A stretch of 64,000 nt of DNA from Neoarius graeffei (GCF_027579695.1 NC_083571.1:73140279-73204278), one strand, 5' to 3'. Counted from the stretch's first letter, positions 1 through 12,400 are shown. Numbers and translations: made by a program. Notes: generated by a model not told the origin, from the letters alone.

Positions 1-502
1 AGCACACAAGTTGTTCTACCAAAGAATGGTTAAAGAAGAATAAAGTTAATGTTTTGGAATGGCCAAGTCAAAGTCCTGACCTTAATCCAATCGAAATGTT
101 GTGGAAGGACCTGAAGCGAGCAGTTCATGTGAGGAAACCCACCAACATCCCAGAGTTGAAGCTGTTCTGTACGGAGGAATGGGCTAAAATTCCTCCAAGC
201 CGGTGTACAGGACTGATCAACAGTTACTGGAAATGTTTAGTTGCAGTTATTGCTGCACAAGGGGGTCACACCAGATACTGAAAGCAAAGGTTCACATACT
301 TTAGCCACTCACAGATATGTAATATTGGATCATTTTCCTCAATAAATAAATGACCAAGTATAACTTTTTTTTTGGTCTCATTTATTTAACTGGGTTCTCT
401 TTATCTACTTTTAGGACTTGTGTGAAAATCTGATTTATTAGGTCATATTTATGCAGAAATATAGAAAATTCTAAAGGGTTCACAAACTTTCAAGCAGCAC
501 TG
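1..502 (+). mobile_element. Tc1/mariner element, right-hand part
   Basis: The right end of a Tc1-like element whose left part lies outside the window. It ends in the inverted repeat that also bounds the copy at 47966-49576 and is followed by the TA target dinucleotide at 503-504. The 200 bases before the end are nearly identical to the other copy, so the two are the same family. Confidence 0.9.
54..281 (+). pseudogene. Tc1 transposase, C-terminal fragment
   Basis: The C-terminal 75 residues of a Tc1/mariner DDE transposase, the nuclease that cuts and pastes the element at TA sites. The segment SPDLNPIEMLWKDLKR is the conserved block carrying the third catalytic acidic residue. The natural stop after GGHTRY is present. 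The N-terminal DNA-binding domain and the first two catalytic residues are outside the window, so the state of the whole gene is unknown. Compared with the copy at 48114-49209 this one keeps the stop codon that the other has lost. Confidence 0.85.
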
Positions 503-504
503 TA

Positions 505-1795
505 CATTATGTGAAAAAGTCTGTTGTTATGAACACTTATGATTCTGGTGGTCTAAACTTTCTTGATTTCACTACCCTTAATAATACCTTTAAAATTAAT
601 TGGATAAAACAGTTTCTACATAGTCCCACATCCACATGGAACTTTATACCCAGGTACATTTTCTCTACGATTGGAGGCCTTGATTATATGTGATTATAAA
701 ATAGAGAAACTCCCCCTAATCCTGTCCAATTTCCACAAACAAATACTCTTGGCATGGTCATTAATTTATAAACTCAACTTCTCCCCATATAGATGCTTCA
801 TCTGGAATAATCAGCACATTAAATATAAAAATAAATCCTTATTTTTTCAATCCTGGTTCAATAATAACATAATTCTAGTAACCCAGCTACTCAATGATGA
901 TGGAAATCTGCTAAGTTATTCTGAGTTCCTTCAAACATTTGGTATTCCTGTTACCCCAAAAAGAGTTTGTCATTGTAATGGATGCCATTCCCTCTGGTGT
1001 CCTAACCCTTCCAAGAGGGGCTGAAAAACCAGTTTGCTTACCATCTCTGGACCCCATATTGACCTCAGTGGGTCATGTATGCTTCTCTGTCACATCCAAA
1101 AACAATAATCGCAATATTCACGCATTATTCCAGGCAGATACCACCACTATCCTCTCTGTGGTTCAGTACTAGACTGGTCTTGTTGGTGACCTGAATTCGA
1201 GCAGTGTGTGGAACCTCCCATCCAGATACTTCCTTACAAACAAAGTAAGGGAGGTGTCTTTCAAACTGATTCATAGATACTATCCTGCCAAACATTATAT
1301 ACTTAAGTTTAAGAGAGACATTTGTGTGGACTGTTCATTGTGTGAGACGGACCCGGAAACAATAATGCACCTGTTCTGGCAATGTCCCTTTACCATTACA
1401 TTCTGGACAGAAATAACCCGGTACATTACAGCCAAGCTTGGCTCTGATTTTTCTCTGTGTTGGAAATAGGTACTGTTTGGTTTCCATAACAACAAAAGCA
1501 AAAAACAGAGTTATATATAATACATTTGCTGATCATTTTAGGAAAATACCATATTCATAAAGCAAAGTTTAGTCATTCAAACCCTTCGTTTATAGCATTT
1601 GAAAAGGAAACTGAACAGTATATCAAAAATTATCTCTGATTCTAAAAACAAGAAAGCTGCTAAAACTTTTCATTTGTTCTCATTATTCAATGTTTTTATT
1701 TGAAAACTCCCCCGGCTCTTGGTTTGTTGTTTGTGTTTGTATTAATAACTGTATTTGTATTTTGTTGTTTTCAATAAAAAAAACCCTCAGTGAAA
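505..1795 (+). mobile_element. L1/Tx1-like LINE, 5'-truncated 3' part
   Basis: It begins directly after the Tc1 target site. Broken reading frames resemble the C-terminal part of L1/Tx1 ORF2, and the copy ends near 1770-1785 with AATAAA and a short A-run. The 5' truncation, decayed frames and A-rich tail are typical of a dead LINE insertion. Assignment to the L1/Tx1 group rests on protein resemblance only. Confidence 0.65.
508..1469 (+). pseudogene. LINE ORF2 C-terminal region (L1/Tx1-like)
   Basis: Three overlapping broken frames (511-693, 671-1024, 1206-1469) together resemble the region after the reverse transcriptase in L1/Tx1 LINEs. The first has the GGLNFLDF...FKINWIKQF block. The last has a cysteine/histidine cluster (CVDCSLCETDPETIMHLFWQC) like the C-terminal zinc-binding motif of these proteins. 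Frameshifts and stops separate the pieces. No endonuclease or catalytic reverse transcriptase motif is present. Confidence 0.6.
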
Positions 1796-2135
1796 TTAAA
1801 GACAGACTACCTTTCAGATTTTTCAAGTGTAGGTCATAAAAAGAATTTTCCCCGACACCCAATTATTTTTGTTTAGTGGACCGAAAGCCACTGAATTCGA
1901 GTCACAGACTTCCATTTATTTATTTATTTATAGAACAATTAATGAATTTAGGGCCACACAGCCCTAAATTCTCTGCTATTTTTTCCTGCTTCACCATGAC
2001 CCAATTCATTATACTACGCCATGCATTACGTGGTGGGCTTTCCCCCGTTTGCGCAAGGCATTGTGGGATACAAATTTTGAAACAGGAGAGAAAAATGGAG
2101 GATGTGAGTGTGTGACTGAAACATGAAAGACCGAC
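1796..2135. other. Unassigned sequence with a perfect small hairpin
   Basis: No gene or known element recognised. At 1944-1971 there is an 11-bp perfect inverted repeat (GAATTTAGGGC) with a 6-base loop. A short ATTT tandem run lies at 1915-1930. Confidence 0.4.
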
Positions 2136-2449
2136 TACAGTAACAGAAAGCAAGAAGAAAAGTCGTCATGTTGCGAAGGAAAGAAAACGCAGGACCAAAC
2201 TAATAAATATCGGCGGTCAGCGAGCACCTCGGTGTGATCAGCTGTTTGTTTAGGGACAGAATGATGTAACTGTCAGTGCATGGTCAAGGTAAACCTGTGG
2301 ATGCCAGCTGCTGTAAAACTCAACAGAAGGTAAACCTGCGCATGTGCACACGGACTTCCTCTGTCTGCCTGACTGTGTGAAGCAAGTGAGTTCATGTATG
2401 TTATTTGCTTGGGAATCCCTCAAATTAAACAACTTCCCAGCCACAGAAT
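2136..2449 (+). repeat. Dispersed repeat, copy 1 (inverted copy at 55530)
   Basis: About 300 bases match 55530-55811 in reverse orientation, with scattered substitutions and small indels. The shared stretch includes a CGAGCACCTCGGTGTGATCA block and a CTCAAATTAAA block. The family is not recognised and has no coding potential. It is probably a medium-copy repeat into which other elements have inserted. Confidence 0.6.
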
Positions 2450-2490
2450 GGCCTGTTTTTTTTTTTTTTTAGATATTACAGAAATAGGCG

Positions 2491-2862
2491 GCACGATGGT
2501 GTAGTGGTTAGCGCTGTCGCCTCACAGCAAGAAGGTCCGGGTTCGATCCCCGTGGCCGGTGAGGGCCTTTCTGTGCGGAATTTGCATGTTCTCCCCGTGT
2601 CTGTGTGGGTTTCCTCCGGGTGCTCCGGTTTCCCCCACAGTCCAAAGACATGCAGGTTAGGTTAACTGGTGACTCTAAATTGACCGTAGGTGTGAATGTG
2701 AGTGTGAATGGTTGTCTGTGTCTATGTGTCAGCCCTGTGATGACCTGGCGACTTGTCCAGGGTGTACCCCGCCTTTCGTCCGTAGTCAGCTGGGATAGGC
2801 TCCAGCTTGCCTGAGACCCTGTAGAAAGATAAAGCGGCTAGAGATAATGAGATGAGATGAGA
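2491..2862 (+). mobile_element. tRNA-derived SINE (Mermaid-like), full copy
   Basis: The head contains tRNA-like RNA polymerase III boxes: TGGTGTAGTGGTTA (A box) and GGTTCGATCCC (B box). A conserved body of about 300 bases follows, ending in GATGAGATGAG repeats. Related copies lie at 4268-4385, 5172-5546, 39682-39790 and 43101-43477, so the family boundaries are visible in the window itself. The name Mermaid-like is from memory and tentative. Confidence 0.85.
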
Positions 2863-2880
2863 GAACTTCACCAGGAGTTA

Positions 2881-3371
2881 TGGTGCGTTCATGTGCTATG
2901 GGAATTATGGTAAATACCAAACGCCGACATGGAAAGCACACATGAACGCCCCCTCTTGTGGTATTTTCCACTGGGCAACTCGTAGAAAATTTTGATACAC
3001 GAGTTGCTGAGATGAGATGAACTTTAACCTTTTCAACATGGCAGTGAGCGGTACAAGACACTTGAATGGTAAGCATTGTATGCTACTAAAGTTTTTTTTT
3101 ACTAGTACTAGTGGGTAGTTTTTGGTGTCTATGCAATGTTGCGTCATTAACAAGTGTAAGATAATACGTTAGAAATCCGTTTCCTTTAAAAATGTGTTGT
3201 TATGGTTTGTTTTTACCTATCCAGAGCAGACGCTATTGCTAACGATAGCTAATCTGGTCCACCATCTATAATTTGTCAACAACAACAACAAAAGCATGTG
3301 AACACAACACACTGGTAAATACCACTTCCCAACTGGAAAATATCATCTTCCCATAGCACATGAATGCAGCA
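2881..3371. mobile_element. MITE with 24-bp TIRs and TTA TSD (Harbinger-type target)
   Basis: The left end TGGTGCGTTCATGTGCTATG is matched by the reverse complement of the right end in 22 of the first 24 bases. TTA flanks both sides (2878-2880 and 3372-3374). A 3-bp TTA duplication is typical of PIF/Harbinger elements. The 491-bp interior has no coding capacity, so this is a non-autonomous element. The superfamily is inferred from the TSD only. Confidence 0.75.
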
Positions 3372-3374
3372 TTA

Positions 3375-4111
3375 TTCCACAAAGTGAACTTATAAAAGTG
3401 GGCCTTGTTTGAAATGTCTTCACTTGACTTCACGTAACACATCGATCCAGGCTCAGTTCGTTCTGTCAAGGAAATTAAGATGCAACTTCTAACCCACTAA
3501 TTTAAGAATTTTATCTCTGACTCCTGCAGTAAGTTTCCCACCTGAATGGAGAGTTTGCTCAGAAAGGAGAGACTGGCTAAACTTACCAGTATAATACTTG
3601 GAGTGTTAGTGAAGTTCCTACAGTAAATAGTAAATTATTATGAACTGTACCTCGTGTTAGCTGCCTTGGTTTATTCAATCATTTCATTCATCCCCATTGA
3701 GGGGGCTCATTATAATATTGACACAGTGAGCTCCAGCCTTAAGATCAAGATGAACAACGGAACAGAAGAAAGGTAAAGAACTCCCTGCTGAAGGTCTGTC
3801 AGAACAGTTCACAGCAGAACAGGTTGTGGCTTTCTTACAGAACTGTCCAGACCTTCAGGTGTTTCTTGGAAAGGGCGTATGCATTTAGAAGACTCAACTA
3901 TCAATCACCTCATCAACCACACCCTTTTATTCATCACCAAATAACTCCTATAAAACACATCAAACAGAACTTGTAAAAATGACAGAAGACTCTTTCCAAT
4001 ATTAATTCAGCTCGTTCTGTTAAAAACTGTCCTGCAGCCAACCACTAGAGGACCTCAGAGTCATTTTGGCTTCACTTCATCACCCCTGTATATGCATTAG
4101 TAAGAACATTA
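3375..4111. other. Unassigned sequence
   Basis: No open frame of note, no inverted or direct repeat structure and no recognisable family. Possibly ordinary intergenic DNA or an old, unrecognisable element. Confidence 0.3.
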
Positions 4112-4262
4112 ATTATTTCCATCCATCTATCCATTATCTTTTTATTTTATTTTTTAATTTAACCTTTATTTTACCAGGAGAGAAGACCCATTGAGATTAA
4201 TAATCTCTTTTACAAGGGCGTCCTGGCCAAGAGGCAGCACAGGTTACAAAATTAAAATGACA
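4112..4262 (-). mobile_element. LINE A, 3'-terminal segment
   Basis: Read on the minus strand, this stretch has the look of a LINE 3' end: a conserved CTTGGCCAGGACGCCCTTG block, an AATAAA signal, then a short GGAT-type tandem tail near 4112-4135. Its orientation and position fit the 3' end of the minus-strand LINE whose coding pieces follow to the right. A partial SINE separates it from the reverse transcriptase fragment. Membership is inferred from context. Confidence 0.5.
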
Positions 4263-4267
4263 ATTTA

Positions 4268-4385
4268 CAGGAGCAGCGGCATGGTGGTGTAGTGGTTAAC
4301 GCTGTCGCCTCACAGCAAGAAGGTCCGGGTTCGAGCCCTCGTAGCCGGCGAGGGCCTTTCTGTGCGGAGTTTGCATGTTCTCCAC
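4268..4385 (+). mobile_element. tRNA-derived SINE, head only
   Basis: The first 118 bases of the same SINE as at 2491, including both polymerase III boxes. It stops abruptly after GCATGTTCTCC, where LINE A sequence resumes. The missing 3' part points to a deletion at this junction that probably also removed LINE A sequence. Confidence 0.8.
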
Positions 4386-4773
4386 CAAAACTGGAGAGCC
4401 TTTTCTTTAAAACTGTGTGGTCCACAGTGTCGAACGCCTTTGACAGGTCAATGAAAAGCGCAGCACAGTACTGTTTTTTATCAAGGGCAACAAATATGTC
4501 ATTAATCACTTTTGTGGCAGCAGTGACAGTACTGTGCTTTTTCCTAAAACCTGATTGCAGCTTTGAAAGAAGGTCGTTTGAGTATAAAAAATCTTTGAGT
4601 TGCTCACACACCAGAGATTCAAGGATTTTTGACAGGACACACAAATTACATATTGGCCTGTAATTGGTTAATACTGCTGGATCACCTCCTTTTAAAAGAG
4701 GAATAACAAAGGCTGACTTCCAAACTGAAGGTAGTTCTTTGTTTTCAATTGATAAATTAAAAAGTGTTGTGAT
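4386..4773 (-). pseudogene. LINE A reverse transcriptase, central fragment
   Basis: Minus-strand reverse transcriptase sequence from an APE-type LINE of the Rex1/CR1-L2 group. Visible blocks are LTNYRPICNLCVLSKILESL, QSGFRKKHST and LFIDLSKAFDTVDH; the last contains the first catalytic aspartate. The frame is open up to the insertion point, where the TSD GTTGTGAT (4766-4773) marks the entry of the 16.3-kb hAT-like element. The coding frame continues exactly at 21086. The catalytic YxDD region is missing, lost at the junction with the truncated SINE. Confidence 0.8.
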
Positions 4774-5171
4774 CAGGCCCGGCGCCATGACAGTTTACTA
4801 AGGGGGCAATTAGAAATCGCAAGGGGGCAAATATTTTTCATATAGGCTAGTGTGTAGTAGTGATGGCGGTCTGACAACGTGTTTCAAACAATTAACTGCG
4901 CCAACCACAAAACCACGGCCCCGAAGGTTGCTTTAGTCTGGGAAAATCATGTGATACATGACCAGGGCAGTTGCGCTTTATCAACCCCCGTGCCCACCTG
5001 TTACCCCTCCCCTCCAATTTTCTCACAGACACGCGTTAAAGATGCCAAACATAAAACAACACACACAAACCTACAGGCAAGTCCTTTACATTTAAAATAC
5101 ATACAAATAGCTCCGCGGCATGAAAACAAAACATCAATGCAAGTAAGGTACTTGCCTCAGCGGCCAAAATC

Positions 5172-5546
5172 TCATCTCATCTCATCTCTAGCCGCTTTAT
5201 CCTGTTCTACAGGGTCGCAGGCAAGCTGGAGCCTATCCCAGCTGACTACGGGTGAAAGGCGGGGTACACCCTGGACAAGTCGCCAGGTCATCACAGGGCT
5301 GACACATAGACACAGACAACCATTCACACTCACATTCACACCTACGGTCAATTTAGAGTCACCAGTTGACCTAACCTGCATGTCTTTGGACTGTGGGGGA
5401 AACCGGAGCACCCGGAGGAAACCCACGCGGACACGGGGAGAACATGCAAACTCCACACAGAAAGGCCCTCACCGGCCCCGGGGCTTGAACCCAGGACCTT
5501 CTTGCTGTGAGGCGACAGCGCTAACCACTACACCACCGTGCCGCCC
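5172..5546 (-). mobile_element. tRNA-derived SINE, full copy
   Basis: A reverse-strand full copy of the SINE at 2491, flanked by the 11-bp duplication CGGCCAAAATC (5161-5171 and 5547-5557). The clean TSD shows a relatively recent retroposition into the left arm of the hAT-like element. Confidence 0.9.
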
Positions 5547-5611
5547 CGGCCAAAATCATAATTTAAAAAAATCAACAGACCCCGTGGCTGCACCAGTACA
5601 CTCTAAAAAAT

Positions 5612-5735
5612 AAAGGTGCTTCAGTGGTTCTTCAAATCTCTGGATGGTTCCATGGAGAGTCAAAACTCTGTGATGAACCATTACATTATGCGAAAGGTTC
5701 TTCACATTGGAAATGGTTCTTCAGAGCCTGGCATT
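5612..5735 (+). repeat. Left subterminal repeats of the CMC-like element
   Basis: About four degenerate copies of a GGTTCTTC/GGTTCC motif lie within 140 bases of the left TIR. They match the motif repeated at the right end, as expected for subterminal binding sites of a CACTA-type accessory protein. Confidence 0.6.
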
Positions 5736-6028
5736 TTCTTACTATTTGCTGGTCAATGCACATAGGCTATTTTTACACAAATCTGTCTTCACTGCTCAAA
5801 CAACAATAATTTTCTAGTTATTTGGATATATCTACGCCTACTTGCGGTGTCATGATGCACACTGAACACACCTATGCACAAATTAGGCATTGGGATACTG
5901 TGATCAGGTCACCAGCAATAGTTGTTTAGTATTTCTAAAACAGTTTGTACATAATTTTTCCTGCACAAATAATGCCTAAAACGCAAATTGTTTCAAAGAC
6001 ATTGAGTGTCAGAGCAGCCTCTCTGAGC

Positions 6029-6090
6029 CGAACATTCCAGAATCTGCTCTGAACATTCTCGCGCGCGACCGCCGTCTCGCGGAATGTTCT
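6029..6090 (+). promoter_or_regulatory. Cluster of heat-shock-element-like motifs in a CpG-rich promoter
   Basis: At 6029-6043 there is a perfect three-unit heat-shock factor consensus (nGAAnnTTCnnGAAn, read as CGAACATTCCAGAAT). Two further two-unit sites follow at 6050-6059 and 6081-6090. The region is CpG-rich, unlike its AT-rich surroundings. It lies upstream of a likely non-coding first exon that ends at a GTAAGT donor (6185). Heat-shock control is inferred from motif matches only. Confidence 0.5.
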
Positions 6091-6485
6091 CTCCACGCCG
6101 CCTTTTCGCCTGAATTTCTGCTGGAGGAGGAGGTCGCGTTTTGTGGAAGCTGCCAGAAGATTTTATTAACATATTAACCTTTCAGTAAGTGTTTGTAAGA
6201 GTGCTTGTTCTACACCAGTTTAGTCTCCTTATCAACCAAAAACATTAGCCATTTGTGGGGGTGACGAAACGAAGTTTATATCCCAATTTTACAAAATGAA
6301 AAGTTGAATATTCTTAGCTATCGCTAGCTATAGCAAACAGGTCGGGCGCCATTTTGTGAGTAGCTGAATAGCTGCATTTCAAAACCAAGCAACGTTTTTC
6401 TAAGTTATGTTGCTGCTTACATGTTTTTGGTATTCATAAGTAAATTGAATGATTTTTCTATTTCATGTTTATATTTTCAACAGGT

Positions 6486-9400
6486 ATGGCACATTTATGG
6501 TCAGTGTCACAAGTTTGTGAATGGCTTGAAGAAGCTGGACTAGGGCATGCAAAGGACAGTTTCATTGGTAGGCCCATATGAATGGACAACATTTTTCAGT
6601 GCACGTTTTGTCCAATCAAAAAACCCACTCACAACAAACTTTTAAAGCACCTGAAGCTTTTTCACGAAAACCTAGAGGCATTTTCAGTTACTTGTGGACT
6701 TGATGGCTGCCCACGTACATTTTCAAGAGTGAAATCATTACAGAACCACATCCGCAAAAAACACAGAAACTGTCAAGGATATTTGGAAGCAACAGAGACT
6801 CCTCCCAGTGGAGAAATTGAACAGGCTTCTCAAGTATCTACATCAGAACTTTTAAATGCACTAATTGAAACACTCACAAGACGGTTGGCGACATCGGCGT
6901 CGCCAGGGGTATTTTACTGGGGCACGTGCCCCAGTATAGATCTGTAGTGTCCCAGTAAAAAAAATCCAGTGACGAAACGCTCTGAATTTTAAACTTGGGA
7001 ATAGCTGCAATTTAATTAATTCATAACGTGGGGTAGGCTAACCGATGCGCGAAGAAGACCATCTACAATGCTTTTACATTGGTAGTTTTGGCTGGCCTCG
7101 CGCACACTAAGCAATGTGAAAAAAGTGTGCGCGTGACATGAGTAACATCTTGGTTGCTATGGGGACCGCAGACTCCAGCAGCCCTCAGATGCAATGAAAT
7201 TCAGAGCAGGGGAAACCATCTCTCCGTGTTTTTCAACTGTTTACAGGTTAGTAGACAGTAATTCCACTGTCATTTTTGTAACGCTGTAGAATTAATATGT
7301 GTTGGGACATTGTTTTCGTGTTGTCTTGATTTTTTGTTTGAAACGAAGGGATATTGAAAAGTTTGCATTCATTCCGTCGTCTGCAACGTGGCAAGCCGCG
7401 AGCCCTCAGTTTGCGTGTTGCCAGATCGCGTTGATAGTTTTGTGATGGACTGTGTGAAGATAGCCACCTAACGTAATGACACACAACTGTTGTTTTGGAG
7501 GCTACGTCCAGTTGAGTATTGTAATTGAATTATTGAACCGAATTTCAATTGCACATGCACGCGCTCTGCGCACACACACACACGCGCGCGCGCACAGACA
7601 CACACACAGAGGCTTTTGGATTGTGTTTAGAGATGTTCAATGCTGAAAATGCGTGTGCTTACAAAGATATGTTTGGTGATTTAAAAGGTATCAAGTGTGA
7701 ATACTGTTGGCCATTAAGTACTCTTGGTTGAGTTTAAAAACTCGGCGGTGTTGTATTGTATGTTAATATGTTCTTTTACAATATTACCAACAGTATAAGT
7801 ATTACATTGCTATTATCACAAATGTTGCAAATATTCATACTGTTATTATTAAATGATTGACCTGGATTCAGTGTCCCCGTAATCATTTTGAGTTTTACAG
7901 CTCTAGTGACTAGTTTTAAGCAGGCCGTTTCTAAATATAAATATCAATATATAAATATATATTACATAAAATATAATATATATTACATAAAATGTAATAT
8001 ATATTATATAAAAAATATAAATATAGTGCAAAATTTTTAGCTCGCGCGCTTCGCGCGCTCGCATACATTTCCTGTGCCCCTTTTGTGCCCCAGTATGGTC
8101 TTGGGTCTAGTGACGCCCCTGGTTGGCGATATTTGCTCTGTATCTTCAGGAAAAATATGTTATTCAAAAATGTGTACCAACAGATGTTATTTATGGGTTT
8201 GAAACACTGCTAATCTTTTTCCAAGGTTCTTTCACAGAAATATTTGAAAAATTCTTAGAAGAACGTGGAGTTGATGTTAGTACTTTGCCCCGTCTATGTT
8301 TAGTGAGGATACTCTATTTGAACAATGTTTTAATGCAGTGAATACTCCCTACAAACTAGAAAAATACTGCATTGAACATCTAAATTTGATTGAATCTGTT
8401 GAATGCACTCTTAATATTGAAGAAAATGGTAAAAAGCATACTTATCAATATGCTCCCTTGTTAGAGACACTGAAAGTAATACTAGGAGAAAAGTCCACTC
8501 TAGAGCACATAATCAATCGGACCGTAGTTGATGATGGATGTTTGGAAGATTTCTGTGATGGGACTATATGTAAGGATTCTCATTGGGATAGTGATTTCTT
8601 TTTGAGACTTCACTTTTGTAACGATGAATTTGAGATTGTTAACCCTCTAGGATCTAGGAAAACAGTACACAAAATTTCTGCATTTTACTTTACTCTGGGA
8701 AACGTTCACCCAAAATACAGGAGTAATTTAAAGCATAGCTTTCAATCCTTGTTTATAATAGCTTGTTGAAACAGTACGGGTCAGCCAGAATTTTGGAGCC
8801 CCTTATTTCTGATATACAGAAGTTGCAAACTGATGGCATTGAAGTGCTATATGAAGGAAGACACCTTCGCTTTACGGGCACAATAGTTACAGTATCAGCA
8901 GACAACCTCTCTGCACACTCCCTTGCAGGTTTTCGTGGTTCCTTTAGCAGTGGGCGTGTTTGCCGGTATTGTTTATGTCACTATAAGGACCTTTCACAGA
9001 AAACAAATGAAGATGAATGTGTTTTACGGACACCAGATGTACACAGTTACCACCTACAATGTGTAGCTGAAGACCCAAATACAAGCTCATTGTATGGAGT
9101 GACCGGTCTGTGTGCCTTTAGTGAGATACCAAGCTTCAGTGTAACTAACGCATTCCCTCCGGATGTTATGCACGACTTTCTTGAAGGAGTTGTTCCTCAT
9201 GTCATAAAATTACTTGTGAGAAGTCTTCACCGAGAAAAAATAGTTGGTGTGCAGGATATTTCTGTTGCTCTGGCAGGGTTCACTTTTGGACAGAATGATG
9301 CTTCAAGTAAGCCTGCCCCAATTTCTGAAAGACTTGTGTTAGATGGTAGACTTGCAGGGAAAGCAATTGAAAAGTGGACATTATTCCGGACACTTCCCTT

Positions 9401-12400
9401 TATTATTGGAGACAAAATTCCAAAAGACAACAAGACATGGCAACTTTTTTTGTGCCTTAGGGAAATTGGAGAAATAATCTTGGCACCTACTATAAGTGCT
9501 AGTTGGATCAGTTATTTGGACTTTTTGATTTCCTCCTTTTTGGTTGATTTCAGGAGATTGTTTCCTAATAAGATCACTCCAAAGGTACATTTCTTGCTTC
9601 ATTACCCTCGATTGATTGAGGAGTTTGGTCCACCTAGAGCACATTGGTGCATGCGTTATGAGGCAAAGCACCTGTACTTTAAACAAGTTGCTGAAATAAA
9701 CTGTAACTTCAAGAATATCTGTCTCTCTCTCGCTACAAGAAACCAATTCAGGCAGTGTTGGGACTGGCTGTCGGGCAACAAATTTGAGAGACAGAGAAGC
9801 TCAGCAGTCTCACCTTTGAAGTATCATGAATAGTGTTGCCACCTGTCCCGGTTTTTCCTGATTGTCCCGGATTTTCATGGTCTGTCCCGGAAAATAAAAA
9901 TCCGGGACACTGAATGTCCCGGTTTTTTGTACATGATGGACAAAATGTGTATTTCAACTTGCGAGCCAGCTGAGAACCAGTTTGCTTTTCCATAGCTCGC
10001 CCGTGCTAAGCGCCACTAAGCGGAGCCACGTCATCACGTCGCTGAATACGTCATTACGTCGCTGTATACGTCACTTACGTCGCTGTATACGTCAGTTACG
10101 GCGCTACGTTTACATAAACCTTGGCGCGAATATCAAAGCAAAAACACGGAAGAAGCAGCAGTAACAACAACAGCAATAATAATAATTAAAGCCGCAAGCG
10201 GCCTCGACGGGCCCTCGCGCCAGCGGCCAAGGGGGGCGGGGGCATGCGCCCCCGCGAAATACCTTCCACAGCTTCTTCGGCAAGAGACATTACCACAAGG
10301 TAGTGGTGTGAAGGAAAAGCATTATGGAATTATTTACCAAAAACCCGTGTTGGAGCAATCGCGTCGGCCAAAAACAGCACCCCCCGTGGACGAAAATTCC
10401 CAAAATGTGGTATACATGACATGGGAGGTAGTAAGAGGGTGGCCGTGAAGTTTGACCAAATTTGAGGAAAGATTGGATTTTTTGCCCAAAAATAGCGCCC
10501 CCAGTGGCGAAATATCACAGAAATTGGGTAACATGTCACAAGCCCAATGAGAGATTTGCGTGTGCAGAATGAGCAGTTTTGAGCAATTAGAAGATTTGTT
10601 ATGAATTTTTAAGCATGTAAAATTTTGCAGTGAAAATTGATTGACGTATAACTTCTGAACGGTTTATGCTACGTGAAACGTATTTAGAAACTTTTGTCAG
10701 CCATGTCTGTAGGTCATGTGTATCAATTTTGGTGACATTCCTATGAACGGTCTAGGAGGAGTTGCGCCGTCTTCGTGGCCATGCATTTCGCACAAAAGTG
10801 AAATTACCTCACTTCCTGTTGGGCGTGGCTAATGCATTGGCATTACATTTTTGTCCGGCTTAGTGAGATACATATGCGTACCAAATGGCATGCCACTACT
10901 ACAAACTACATGGCAACCAGGCACCTTAATGCGGGAGGCCAAAATCACAACGAGTTAGGGGGCGCTGTAGAGGCCCTGAGGCCCGCCTGGATCTGGGCTT
11001 CTGGTTCTCAGTAGCGGTCGCAGTCTAAGAAAAAGGAGCCAAATTTCGTGCGTTGTCGACCATGGCAAGCTCCCCAATAAGGGTCTTGTAAAGAGTTTGC
11101 TTGGCAAGTTTGACAGATCAGAAGCTGCAATATCATTTTTGCCATAACCAGCACCCCCAGGGGCGAAAGTGCACAAAATTTGGTGTATATGTCAGGTGAG
11201 CTATGAAGAGTTTGCGTATGAAGTTTGATGACAATTGAGTGAATAGAAGATGAGATATAGATTTTTGAAGAATAAATTTTTTGGTTTTTCCCATGTCAGT
11301 AGGTGGCGCTAAGCTGTACATGAGCGATTATGAGTTGGAAAAATAAGTGTCTACAACAGCAACGTACTATCACAAGGTAGTGGTGTGAAGGAAAAGCATT
11401 ATGGAATTATTTACAAAAAACCCGTTTTGGAGCAATTGCGTCGGCCAAAAACAGCACCCCCCATGGACGAAAATTTCCAAAACGTGGTATACATGACATG
11501 GGAGGTAGTAAGAGGGTGGCCGTGAAGTTTGACCAAATTTGAGGAAAGATTGGAATTTTTGCCCAAAAATAGCGCCCCCAGTGGCGAAATATCACAGAAA
11601 TAGGGTAACATGTCAGAAGCCCAATGAGTGATTTGCGTGTGAAGTATGAGCAGTTTTGAGCAATCAGAAGATTTGTTATGAATTTTTAAGCATGTAAAAT
11701 TCTGCATCGAAAATTGATTGACGTATAACTTCTGAACGGTTTATCCTACGTGAAACGTATTTAGTAACTTTTGTCAGCCATGTCTGTAGATGATGTGTAT
11801 CAATTTTGGTGACATTCCTATGAACGGTCTAGGAGGAGTTGCGCCGTCTTCGTGGCCATGCATTTCGCACAAAAGTGAAATTACCTCACTTCCTGTTGGG
11901 CGTGGCTAATGCATTGGCATTACATTTTTGTCCGGCTTAGTGAGATACATATGCGTACCAAATGGCATGCCAGTACTACAAACTACATGGCACCCAGGCA
12001 CCTTAATGCGGGAGGCCAAAATCACAATGACTTAGGGGGCGCTATAGAGGCCCGGAGCCCCGGCCAAGTTTGGGCTTCCGTTTCTGAGTAGCGGTGGCAA
12101 TTCTCGGAACTGGTGCCAAATTTCGTGCGTTTTCGCCCATGGCAAGCACCCCGAAAATGGCCCAACAGCGGAGAAAAATAAAGAAGAAGAAGAAGACGGA
12201 AGAAGAAGAAGAAGAAGACGGAAGAAGAATAATAATAGTGAACTCTTACAAGAACAATAGGGCCTTCGCCCATAGGGCTCGGGCCCTAATAACGGATGAC
12301 TTCGCGTTTGTACAGCTGCTGCTTCTCGGCGCTTAAAAATGGCGATCTTTCATGGTCTTGTTATTGTTGTTGGTCTTAACAACTCCGCCCCCCCGCTGAC

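Noticed and set aside
2491..2575. Possible tRNA gene
   Set aside because: A and B boxes are present but the sequence runs into a repeated SINE body and recurs in several copies with TSDs.
4879..5613. 244-codon open frame on the plus strand
   Set aside because: Most of it is the complement of a SINE; the flanks have no homology. SINEs of this family give long chance frames on both strands.
7248..8167. Small frames inside the hAT-like insertion at 6892-8121
   Set aside because: Low complexity (CA and AT runs) and no transposase motifs; the insertion is non-coding.
10330..11707. Paired minus-strand frames of 60-98 codons
   Set aside because: They fall in the two tandem units of a non-coding repeat and overlap each other in different frames, so are chance frames.
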